Shown: positions 53,965-61,836 of the stretch, in pieces
Layout: each line of letters begins with the position of its first letter
How positions within the stretch are numbered: position 1 is the stretch's first letter
Assembly (NCBI RefSeq): GCF_003576375.1
Contig: NZ_QWGE01000002.1
Location: 372,001-436,000 of the forward strand
Length of the DNA: 64,000 nt
Direction of reading: 5' to 3'
Origin: Pontibacter oryzae
Lineage (GTDB): Bacteria > Bacteroidota > Bacteroidia > Cytophagales > Hymenobacteraceae
Made by a program: the position numbers and the translations under genes
Notes under the pieces: generated by a model
Database searches by the model: none
What the model saw: only the letters and a program-made list of their open reading frames with translations
Told to the model about the DNA's origin: nothing

Positions 53965-54594
53965 ATGAAACAGCTTTTACTCGCAGTACTTCTTCTTTTA
54001 CTTGTTATTCCGGTCAGCCTTGCTCAGGATATCATCATGAAGCGATCCGGTGAAAAAATAGAAGCAAAAGTGCTGGAAATCACACCCACGGAGGTCAAGT
54101 ATAAGCGCCACGCCAGCCCCGATGGACCTGTTTATACAGTGCTTAAGAACGACATCTCCGTGATTCAGTATGCTGACAACACGAGCGAGTCTTTCGAGAT
54201 AACGGATGTTGCACAGCCCATTGCCACAACCCAGCCTATAGAATCTTCTACTCCTGTTGTGCTTCCGTCTAGCGCTGGTAATAATGTAGACCTTTACGCT
54301 AAAGGCCAATCCGATGCAATAACTTATTATGATGGGTACAAGCCAGCCAGTACGGGGACGCTGGTTACAAGCTTGCTTAGTCCTTTGATCGGTTTGATAC
54401 CTGCCGTAGCCTGCTCTGCCACAACGCCCCGCGATCATTCTTTGGATGCACCCTCGCATGAGCTGCTGGCCCAGCCCAACTATAAAACGGGTTACAAAAA
54501 AAGGGCGCGTAAAATTAAATCAGGCAAAGTTTGGAAAAACTGGGCTATTGGGCTTGGTGTAAATGTGGTGCTTGCCGTACTTATCGCTCAATAG
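53965..54594 (+). CDS. Secreted protein of unknown function with DGPVY-type beta domain
   Basis: I do not recognise a named family. The 209-aa protein has a signal peptide (about 1-21, ending SLAQ) and then a small beta domain, IIMKRSGEKIEAKVLEI to VYTVLKNDISVIQY, of a kind that recurs at the N-terminus of many uncharacterised Bacteroidota envelope proteins. A linker follows to residue about 130. Two hydrophobic segments (near 132-150 and the last 18 residues) suggest membrane attachment. It has the best promoter in this part of the window. Confidence 0.78.
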   Translation: MKQLLLAVLLLLLVIPVSLAQDIIMKRSGEKIEAKVLEITPTEVKYKRHASPDGPVYTVLKNDISVIQYADNTSESFEITDVAQPIATTQPIESSTPVVLPSSAGNNVDLYAKGQSDAITYYDGYKPASTGTLVTSLLSPLIGLIPAVACSATTPRDHSLDAPSHELLAQPNYKTGYKKRARKIKSGKVWKNWAIGLGVNVVLAVLIAQ

Positions 54595-54616
54595 ATTTAG
54601 ACTATGCATCTATGCT

Positions 54617-54663
54617 AAAACAGAGGGGCCTGGCAAACTAGTATTGCCAGGCCCCTCTGTTTT
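54617..54663. terminator. Strong bidirectional terminator
   Basis: A perfect 20-bp stem (54617-54636 with 54644-54663) has loop ACTAGTA and AAAA/TTTT ends, between convergent genes. Confidence 0.95.
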
Positions 54664-54681
54664 GCTTTATTAAAGAATTCA

Positions 54682-55557
54682 CTACTGCCCTTTGCCGCGC
54701 ATTTGCTTTTCCATGGCATCCCACATTTCCTGCGGTATCTGATCGAAAGAATTGAACTCTCCTGCTCCGTGCAGCCACTCGCCGCCATCAATGGTAACCA
54801 CCTCTCCGTTAACGAAGGCAGCATAATCTGAAACCAAGTAAGCGGCCAGGTTGGCCAGCTCCTGATGCTCTCCAAATCGCCCAACTGGGATACGCTTGAG
54901 CGGGTCCAATTTTTCTGCCAGCTGCTTCGGGAATAGTCGGGTCCAGGCGCCTTCAGTAGGGAATGGCCCGGGCGCAATGGCATTGGAACGGATACCATAC
55001 TTGGCCCACTCAGAGGCAAGCGAGCGCGTCATGGCAAGTACGCCGGCTTTGGCGCAGGCCGATGGCACCACATAACCGGAGCCAGTCCATGCATAGGTTG
55101 TCACGATGTTAAGTATAGCTGCCTCCTGCTTCTGCTCTAACCAGTGCTTGCCTAATGCCAGGGTGCAGTTATAGCTGCCTTTCAGCACAATATCGGTTAT
55201 CACATCAAATGCCTTGTGGCTAAGCCGCTCTGTGGGGCTCACGAAATTGCCCGCAGCGTTGTTTACCAGCACATCTACCTTCCCAAAGCGTTTAAGCGTA
55301 GTTTCCAGCATGGCTTCAATCTCGTTATACTTGCGCACATCGCAGGCAATGGGCAGCACCGTGCCGCCAGTTTCCTCGGATAACTCTTTGGCGGTTTGCT
55401 CCAGCACATACAGCTTACGGCTGCAGATTACGGCATTTGCCCCTAACTCAAGAAAATATTTGACCATGGAGCGGCCCAGTCCCGTGCCTCCACCAGTTAC
55501 GATGATAGTTTTATCTTTTAGAGCGCCCTCTTTTAACATAGGTTCAGCTTTAATCAT
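54682..55557 (-). CDS. SDR oxidoreductase, 2,4-dienoyl-CoA reductase-like
   Basis: The 291-aa NADP(H)-dependent reductase has the Rossmann motif TGGGTGLG (21-28) and NNAAG near residue 97. Instead of the usual SDR Tyr-x3-Lys it has VVPSACAKAG, the pattern of mitochondrial-type 2,4-dienoyl-CoA reductase, in which this Tyr is absent and Ser/Lys act together. It is therefore likely to reduce conjugated enoyl-CoA during oxidation of unsaturated fatty acids. It is a single gene. Confidence 0.9.
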   Translation of the reverse strand: MIKAEPMLKEGALKDKTIIVTGGGTGLGRSMVKYFLELGANAVICSRKLYVLEQTAKELSEETGGTVLPIACDVRKYNEIEAMLETTLKRFGKVDVLVNNAAGNFVSPTERLSHKAFDVITDIVLKGSYNCTLALGKHWLEQKQEAAILNIVTTYAWTGSGYVVPSACAKAGVLAMTRSLASEWAKYGIRSNAIAPGPFPTEGAWTRLFPKQLAEKLDPLKRIPVGRFGEHQELANLAAYLVSDYAAFVNGEVVTIDGGEWLHGAGEFNSFDQIPQEMWDAMEKQMRGKGQ

Positions 55558-55682
55558 ACGTATAGGTTTATTAGTGATGCCGGAGGAAAGCCCGTCGATC
55601 CTCCATTTAAACTAAAGATAAGCATACTGATGCATTTAATGCAGCAAAACCACTTCTTTTACAAACTGAACAAACTAAAACT

Positions 55683-56087
55683 ATGGAAATCGAAGAATTG
55701 AAAAAAGAACTGATGCAGGCCAGTGAAGGCTTACTGATGCAAAGCGAAACAGACGCCCCTTTTGAGTTTTATTACCACGAAAAGCCGGAATCGGAGCCAT
55801 TTACCGAAGATACCATAGTAGAGTGGGACGGCAAACCCGGAGGCGCTAAAGTAGAGATAGTAGCAGTGGAGGAATTTCTGAAGAATATGACTCACCCTGA
55901 TTCGGATGCCGCTCAAGAACAACACGAGAATGCTGAACGATTCAGGTTGCTGCAAGTTAAACTTAAAGAATTACTGCAGGATGTTAAAGTGTTTAAAATA
56001 AGCCAAGTATCGATGCCTGTTTACCTGATCGGAAAAACTGAAAACGGCGATTATGCCGGGCTCAAAACGCTTGTAGTGGAAACCTAA
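55683..56087 (+). CDS. Nuclease A inhibitor (NuiA) family protein
   Basis: The 134-aa acidic cytoplasmic protein fits the NuiA family: LMQASEGLLMQSETDAPFE near the start, a beta-rich core, and FKISQVSMPVYLIGK near residues 102-116. NuiA of Anabaena is a 135-aa tight inhibitor of nuclease NucA. Recalled contact residues Glu24 and C-terminal Thr135 may correspond to Glu22 and the last residue Thr134 here. The neighbour on the opposite strand is a NucA-type nuclease, so this is probably the cell's protection against it. Confidence 0.88.
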   Translation: MEIEELKKELMQASEGLLMQSETDAPFEFYYHEKPESEPFTEDTIVEWDGKPGGAKVEIVAVEEFLKNMTHPDSDAAQEQHENAERFRLLQVKLKELLQDVKVFKISQVSMPVYLIGKTENGDYAGLKTLVVET

Positions 56088-56133
56088 AAACACAGGGCCT
56101 CCGCTAAGTATAACGGAGGCCCTGTGTTTTTTA
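56086..56133. terminator. Shared terminator of the NuiA and NucA genes
   Basis: An 18-bp stem (56086-56103 with 56114-56131) has A/T ends. The 10-base loop contains AAGTATA, the motif over-represented in this window. Confidence 0.92.
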
Positions 56134-56148
56134 AAGTCGCTGTAATTA

Positions 56149-57042
56149 CTACTGCGTTGGGCCATTGTCAACCTGCGCTTCAATTACATTCTGCACCGAT
56201 GTAGACACATTTGAGAGTAAGTTATACCCCATTTTTGCCTCAATGGCATCTACAGTGGTGCGGTAACTACCCCAGCTACTGCTTGCCGAGTTAGAGTTTG
56301 GTGTATCTATGGCAATTACACGTGTGCTGGTAGTCACGCGGCTCACATCGTTGGTGCCAACAGGTAGCACTACAATTACTTTCCAGACACGGTTCGGTAC
56401 TGTTACTTTTCCTCCGGCAATGGTCGTAGCGTAGCCGTTGCTTCCGTCTCCTCCGGTGCCGTAGCTTCCCATAATTACATAGAGCTCGTTACCTTGGTTT
56501 ACTAGCGTGCGGCAGTAGTTCTCCAGGTTGGCCCAGGTTTTCTGGTTGTTGTTCGGAGCCTGCGGGATCATGTTAGTCATCAGGAAGGTAGCTGAATTAT
56601 CTGCCACAGTTAAGGTTCTGTCTGCGGATGGGCAATTATGTCCCCTATCAAATCCGCTGCCTGTGTAGTCTGTTGAGGTTACTTTGTAAAAACTGCTTGG
56701 CAATGAGGTGTCCGAGCGAAAATCGTCCTGCCGCGGCGCCGACCCGAGCCATGCACTGCTCAGGTGCCAGCTTACCCAGTTGGGTGTGCCCCGGTAGCTG
56801 TTGTAAGACATGCTGTACTGCGGTTTGGTAACAAGGTAGTTCGAGTAACTGGTGCCCGCACCGCTTGGGTTACCCATGGCCAAGTTACTGTCCTGCGTGG
56901 CACTTGCGTTAGCAGCCACACTCATACCCTTCAACTCCTGAGAGTCAGTGTCTGGTTTTACACTATCTTTAGAACAGGAAACCAACATCCATCCGGTTAA
57001 GGACAGGTACATTACACGTTTTAAATACTTTAACATAGACAT
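56149..57042 (-). CDS. NucA-type DNA/RNA non-specific endonuclease lipoprotein
   Basis: The 297-aa nuclease has a lipoprotein signal (lipobox LVSC, Cys23) and a beta-beta-alpha-metal nuclease domain. The active site is DRGH with His135 (132-135), the Mg ligand is in APNNNQ at Asn166, and Glu174 follows. The spacings of 31 and 39 residues from His equal those of His124, Asn155 and Glu163 in Anabaena NucA. It should degrade DNA and RNA outside the cytoplasm. It is convergent with the NuiA-like inhibitor and shares its terminator. Confidence 0.94.
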   Translation of the reverse strand: MSMLKYLKRVMYLSLTGWMLVSCSKDSVKPDTDSQELKGMSVAANASATQDSNLAMGNPSGAGTSYSNYLVTKPQYSMSYNSYRGTPNWVSWHLSSAWLGSAPRQDDFRSDTSLPSSFYKVTSTDYTGSGFDRGHNCPSADRTLTVADNSATFLMTNMIPQAPNNNQKTWANLENYCRTLVNQGNELYVIMGSYGTGGDGSNGYATTIAGGKVTVPNRVWKVIVVLPVGTNDVSRVTTSTRVIAIDTPNSNSASSSWGSYRTTVDAIEAKMGYNLLSNVSTSVQNVIEAQVDNGPTQ

Positions 57043-57186
57043 ATAGGTTTATTATTATACATCAAATATGCTATGAGTTGCGGAGATTTATGTTACCGGT
57101 ATGTAAATATTTTATGAAACTCCAATAATCTTTATTGTGGTATAATTTGCAAAGGTTTAATACTACAATAAGGCCAGTTTTTGCTG

Positions 57187-58641
57187 CTAAAAATGATCCT
57201 GAAGTAACTTCTCTACTGCAATTATCCCACTCAAACAGACGCCCGGTATGCCCTGCCCGGGGTAGGTTGAGTCCCCACAGATGTAAGCTCCGTCATGATC
57301 AAGCCGTGCATCTTTCATCTGCCAAGGTTTTATTTGCTTGTATTGCGGATAGCCGCCTACCGCTCCATAAGCACGGTGTGTCCAGAAGTTCCAGGCGCCC
57401 GGCGTGGCAGAATGCTTTACAAGTATAGATTTTAGATCAATAAGTCCTGCTTTGCAAAGTGCCGTAAGTATGGCATCTTCCAAAATGTACTTTTGTTCTA
57501 TGCGTAGATTTTCCGGATCGGGTACGTGCGTGCTGATGCTGGCAACCATCTGTCCGGCCGGGGCGCGTAAGGTATCGTTAGGGTCACTGAAACTGATGAA
57601 GAAGCTTTTACTGCCTATCAGCGGTAAACCCTCTGGCACGTGTACCTGGTGGTGCAACACCGCTGGCGGCTGCTTTAACTTAAGCACTAGTCCCATGGTA
57701 AATGCTCCGTTCAGTTTTTCAGAAGGGAGTATATACTTCCCTAATTTGCTTTTTAATCGTTCATTTTTAAATAGCTGAAGTGTGTTGTTTAAAGGAATGC
57801 CTGAGATTACATACTTGCTTTGGAAGGTTTGATTATTCGTTTTGATCCAGTACATCCTACCTGTTTTTTTTACAGACTCGACCTGCTGTCCATACTTTAT
57901 CTCGCCATTGTTTTCTGTAATGTAAGCTTCTACAGGCTTCACAAGGTTTATTAAGCCGCCAGGCACATAGTAGTTGCTGTATAACGTATAGCAGAGCGCT
58001 GTAGCACCGAACAGCTCGTTAACTTCGTGGATGTGATTCTGCGCGGTAATTAGCAATTGTTCATTTACAAAGTCTAAAAAGGGTTTGTTTTGCAGCAAAT
58101 CATACTTCCGCAATACGTCTTCCATTGTCCTGAAAGCCGCAGGTAATAAGGCAAGCTGGCCAGGCCGGGCCCTGCACACAGAAAGTATAAGGTCTTTGGT
58201 GTTTGAGATCGGGAAGCTGCGTTGCTGCAGCGAGGCTTGCCATACCTGCTGGCTCACCTTAAAGCAATGCTGCCAGAATGGCCGTTGGTTATACTTCCCG
58301 AAAACACGTTCAGCCTCCGCTAACCACGCCTCAAGGTTTCGATAACGCGTCAGCATTTGCCCTGAGGGCAGATGCACTTGCATGGGGAGTTCCAGTTTCT
58401 GCGCTTTGATTTGTATACCTGTTTTATCGAGTAGGTAGCGCAGCGGCATGTTTTGGTCAAGGCCTACAAGTGTAGTGGCGCCTGTCTCAAACCAGTACCC
58501 TTTACGCTTGTAACTGCTGGCGCAGCCCCCTGGGTACTTTGCCTGCTCCAGCACACATACACGGAGCCCTTGTCTTGCAAGTAGTGCCGCCGCCGAAAGT
58601 GAGCCAAACCCTGAGCCTATTAAAACAACATCATATTCCAT
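57187..58641 (-). CDS. Phytoene desaturase/CRTISO-like FAD oxidoreductase
   Basis: The 484-aa flavoprotein has an N-terminal FAD-binding motif (LIGSGFGSLSAAALLARQG, about 6-24) followed by PGGCASSY, and near the C-terminus YICGDSTYPGQGIPGVCLSG, both typical of the CrtI, carotenoid isomerase and retinol saturase superfamily. It probably acts on a carotenoid or other polyene. No other pigment genes are nearby, so the pathway is open. It is divergent from the next gene, about 80 bases apart. Confidence 0.88.
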   Translation of the reverse strand: MEYDVVLIGSGFGSLSAAALLARQGLRVCVLEQAKYPGGCASSYKRKGYWFETGATTLVGLDQNMPLRYLLDKTGIQIKAQKLELPMQVHLPSGQMLTRYRNLEAWLAEAERVFGKYNQRPFWQHCFKVSQQVWQASLQQRSFPISNTKDLILSVCRARPGQLALLPAAFRTMEDVLRKYDLLQNKPFLDFVNEQLLITAQNHIHEVNELFGATALCYTLYSNYYVPGGLINLVKPVEAYITENNGEIKYGQQVESVKKTGRMYWIKTNNQTFQSKYVISGIPLNNTLQLFKNERLKSKLGKYILPSEKLNGAFTMGLVLKLKQPPAVLHHQVHVPEGLPLIGSKSFFISFSDPNDTLRAPAGQMVASISTHVPDPENLRIEQKYILEDAILTALCKAGLIDLKSILVKHSATPGAWNFWTHRAYGAVGGYPQYKQIKPWQMKDARLDHDGAYICGDSTYPGQGIPGVCLSGIIAVEKLLQDHF

Positions 58642-58720
58642 TTATACTTTTCTTTGTACCCGGAAATGATTTTCTAACAGAAGCCATTGCTTTTTGTTAG
58701 TAGCACATGTAATAATAACT

Positions 58721-59551
58721 ATGGATACGAAGCAAACAATAAGTATTATGGGGTGTGGCTGGCTCGGCTTACCGCTTGCCGAACAATTGCTGCAGCACGG
58801 CTACACTGTAAAAGGGTCTACCACTACACCGGGCAAAATCGAGTCGCTATTGTTAAAAGGCATTACGCCGTATCTTCTGGACCTAAGCGCCGATACGTTA
58901 GATGAACCCGCCCTAATGGATTTTCTGGATGCGCGCGTGCTTGTATTGAACATTCCGCCTCACCTGCGCTCAGATGGTGGGGAAAGCTATATGCACCAAA
59001 TGCATCTGCTGTTAAAAAAACTTTTAGCGTCATCGGTAAGCAGGGTGCTTTTCGTTTCATCCACTTCGGTGTACCAGGATCTCAACCGCGTAGTTACCGA
59101 AGAGGACATCATTTTTACCGAGGAGCAGCAACCTAACCACATGCTTTTGCAAGCCGAGCAGCTATTTCAGGAGCGTGAAGACTGGATGACAACCATTGTG
59201 CGCTTCGGTGGCCTGGTTGGGGGCAGCCGGCAGCCGGGTCGGTTCTTAGCCGGAAAAACAGGTGTGCCAAACGGAGATGGCCCTGTAAACCTTATCCATT
59301 TAGATGACTGCGTGGCCATACTGCAGCGCATAATTGAGCAGGAAAAATGGGGCCAGGTTTATAATGCTTGTGCCGATAGCCACCCTTTGCGTAGGGAGTT
59401 TTACAAGGCCGCTGCAGAAGCGCTTTGTCTCACGCCGCCTGTTTTTGCAGACATGTCCGAAACAGAGTTCAAACTGATCAATAGCCAGAAGTTAAAGGAT
59501 GACCTGGCTTATCAGTTTATTCACCCCGACCCTATGACATTCTTTTCGTAA
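58721..59551 (+). CDS. SDR-type NAD(P)-dependent epimerase-like protein (YeeZ-like)
   Basis: The protein of about 276 aa has an NAD(P)-binding motif GCGWLGLPLA and a core VLFVSSTSVYQD in which Tyr is kept but the Lys position is less clear. This is the layout of atypical SDR proteins such as YeeZ, with unknown substrate. The ATG at 58721 is chosen over a TTG at 58694, since the domain starts directly after it. Confidence 0.85.
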   Translation: MDTKQTISIMGCGWLGLPLAEQLLQHGYTVKGSTTTPGKIESLLLKGITPYLLDLSADTLDEPALMDFLDARVLVLNIPPHLRSDGGESYMHQMHLLLKKLLASSVSRVLFVSSTSVYQDLNRVVTEEDIIFTEEQQPNHMLLQAEQLFQEREDWMTTIVRFGGLVGGSRQPGRFLAGKTGVPNGDGPVNLIHLDDCVAILQRIIEQEKWGQVYNACADSHPLRREFYKAAAEALCLTPPVFADMSETEFKLINSQKLKDDLAYQFIHPDPMTFFS

Positions 59552-59652
59552 ATTTGCGCAGTGCCAATTTTAAAGCCATTCCTGAATGCAGTTGCCATGT
59601 TAGCTTCAGGTGCGGGGCATTTTGCTTACATAACTAAACAAAAAACATAAGA

Positions 59653-60891
59653 ATGCAGGTAGCAGTGATAGGTGGCGGAGCAGCCGGTTTTTTTGGAGCT
59701 ATTGCATGTGCCGAAGCTAACCCGAACGTAAAGGTGCTGCTCCTCGAGAAGTCCGGCAAATTGCTTTCCAAAGTGCGCGTTTCCGGAGGGGGGCGCTGTA
59801 ATGTCACGCATCACTGCTTTGTGCCTACGGTCTTCTCCCAGAATTACCCGCGAGGCGCTAAACCGCTTAAAGAGGCTTTGAAGGTTTTTGGTGCCCAACA
59901 GACGGTAGATTGGTTTCAGCGGCGCGGCGTGGCTTTGAAGGCTGAGGCAGATGGGCGCATGTTCCCGGTAACTGACTCTTCTGAAACCATCATAGACTGC
60001 CTGATGCGCGAAGCCAAACATGTGGGTGTGCAGATCAGGACCAATGCCGGGGTTCAGAGTATAACTCCAATGCAGGATGAAGACGGCAATCAAAAATTCA
60101 TACTTCATTTGCTAGGCGGTGAAAGTATAGCCACTGATAGAGTAATGGTAGCCACAGGCGGAAACCCCAAGAGCCAAAGCTATGATTGGTTACGCCAACT
60201 TGGGCATACGATAAAAGAGCCAGTACCCTCTTTGTTTACTTTTAATGTGCCGGGCTCACCTTTAAAAGAGTTGCAAGGCGTTTCTGTGCCTCATGCCCGC
60301 GTACGAATTGCAAGTCAAAAGCTGGAGTATGAAGGGCCATTGCTCATTACTCATTGGGGCTACTCCGGACCTGCAGTGCTCAAGCTTTCTGCCTGGGGAG
60401 CGCGGTATTTTCATGATCAGAACTATACTTTTACTGGCCTCATAACTTGGGATGCTGGATTTACAGAGGAAAACTTACGGGATCAGCTGCATCAATTCCG
60501 TACGGCTCATCCCAAAAAGACAGTCGCCAGCAATGCTCTTTTTGGCCTGCCCCAGCGGTTATGGCGTGGGCTGTGCCAGGTGTCGGAGATTGAAGATGAT
60601 ACGCGTTGGATGGAAATGCCGGCAAAAAGCACGAACAAGTTAATTGAGGCGCTTTTGCGCATGCCGGCAGAGGTAAACGGAAAAACAACTTTCAAAGAAG
60701 AGTTTGTTACCTGCGGCGGAATAGATTTAAGCGAGGTAAACATGAAAACGTTGGAGAGCCGCAAACAATCAGGATTGTTTTTTGCAGGTGAAGTACTTGA
60801 TGTTGATGGTATTACCGGTGGTTTTAATTTCCAGGCAGCTTGGACTACCGGATACCTTGCGGGCCAGCAAATAGCCTCTTCCTTCTCCTGA
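59653..60891 (+). CDS. BaiN/HI0933-family FAD-dependent oxidoreductase
   Basis: The 412-aa flavoprotein has the FAD motif VIGGGAAGFFGAI (5-17) and the family signature KVRVSGGGRCNVT (about 41-53). It ends with FFAGEVLDVDGITGGFNFQ and AWTTG. The family (aminoacetone oxidase, YhiN, BaiN) lacks one clear common reaction. It is 101 bases after the epimerase-like gene on the same strand. Confidence 0.93.
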   Translation: MQVAVIGGGAAGFFGAIACAEANPNVKVLLLEKSGKLLSKVRVSGGGRCNVTHHCFVPTVFSQNYPRGAKPLKEALKVFGAQQTVDWFQRRGVALKAEADGRMFPVTDSSETIIDCLMREAKHVGVQIRTNAGVQSITPMQDEDGNQKFILHLLGGESIATDRVMVATGGNPKSQSYDWLRQLGHTIKEPVPSLFTFNVPGSPLKELQGVSVPHARVRIASQKLEYEGPLLITHWGYSGPAVLKLSAWGARYFHDQNYTFTGLITWDAGFTEENLRDQLHQFRTAHPKKTVASNALFGLPQRLWRGLCQVSEIEDDTRWMEMPAKSTNKLIEALLRMPAEVNGKTTFKEEFVTCGGIDLSEVNMKTLESRKQSGLFFAGEVLDVDGITGGFNFQAAWTTGYLAGQQIASSFS

Positions 60892-60973
60892 TAAATTCAG
60901 CTGCCTTAGTTTGGCAACAAAAAAGATTCCTTAGCAGTATTACAGCATATAGAAACTAATATGTGTAATAACT

Positions 60974-61426
60974 ATGGAAATTAATAAAGAAGTTTACTCT
61001 ACCGTACACCACCTTATCGAGCGTTGTAAGGATGGCGCCAAAGGTTATAAAACGGCTGCTGAAGATGTGGAAGATAAAGACCTGAAAGATCTTTTTAGAA
61101 AGTATGCCGTGCAACGCGACAGCATGATTACCGAACTGCAGGATCAGCTGCACAAAATGGGCAAGACCGACGACGAGTCCAGCTCAATTGAAGGCACTAT
61201 GCACCGCGCTTGGATTGACATCAAATCGGCACTCACTTCTAAAGATAGACATCGTGTACTGGAGGAATGCGAGCGTGGCGAAGACTATGCTGTGAAAGCC
61301 TACAAAGAGGCTCTTGAAAAAAACTTGCCAGGAGATCTCAAGCCAATTGTAGAGCAGCAGTATAATGACGTAAAAAGCGCTCATGATCATATCCGCTCCT
61401 TGCGTGATGCATCTAAAAATGCTTAA
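60974..61426 (+). CDS. PA2169-family four-helix-bundle protein (DUF2383)
   Basis: The 150-aa ferritin-like helical protein has the DUF2383 layout: LIERCKDGAKGY at the start, ELQDQLHKMG in the middle and ECERGEDYAVKAYKEAL in the third helix. The Glu/His residues could bind metal. The function is unknown; relatives are linked to stationary-phase or stress response. It recalls the DUF892 ferritin-like gene at 41.2-41.7 kb in style but is another family. Confidence 0.9.
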   Translation: MEINKEVYSTVHHLIERCKDGAKGYKTAAEDVEDKDLKDLFRKYAVQRDSMITELQDQLHKMGKTDDESSSIEGTMHRAWIDIKSALTSKDRHRVLEECERGEDYAVKAYKEALEKNLPGDLKPIVEQQYNDVKSAHDHIRSLRDASKNA

Positions 61427-61438
61427 CACCTGAAACTT

Positions 61439-61469
61439 AAAAAAGGAGCTGTAATAGGCTCCTTTTTTT
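61439..61469 (+). terminator. Terminator after the DUF2383 gene
   Basis: AAAAAAGGAGC (61439-61449) pairs with GCTCCTTTTTT (61458-61468), with a T tail. Confidence 0.9.
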
Positions 61470-61576
61470 ATGTCCGCTTGGGTAGCTTTTTTCAGTAGTA
61501 CACTTTTTTGAGTCTCTTCTTTGCAATCCGCGAAGTTATGCAGCGCAGGTGATAGTTTAATAGTGCTTAAAAAGCA

Positions 61577-61609
61577 ATAAGGGTAACATCCGTCTGATGT
61601 TACCCTTAT
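61577..61609. terminator. Middle hairpin between convergent genes
   Basis: A perfect 14-bp stem (61577-61590 with 61596-61609) has a CGTCT loop. It has no T-run, so it may not be a true terminator; it stands between two clear ones. Confidence 0.5.
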
Positions 61610-61719
61610 CAAATCTAACTGTATAAACAGTTAGCTTAATCTTCCAACCTTTTTATGATACTCCTTTTACGGCCTATGCTAAGCCTAGGTTATTAAATTT
61701 TTAAATTATTTTTAAATCA

Positions 61720-61750
61720 AAAAGGCCGACGTTTCAAGTCGGCCTTTTCT
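61720..61750 (-). terminator. Terminator after deaD
   Basis: AAAAGGCCGAC (61720-61730) pairs with GTCGGCCTTTT (61738-61748). The minus strand continues with T-rich sequence after the stem. Confidence 0.88.
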
Positions 61751-61836
61751 TTCAACTTTAAAAGGTTTTAAACTTCTAAAGCTGTAATACTATAATATAC
61801 GGCAGTACTCTGCCTGAGTTACAATTTCAACAGAAA

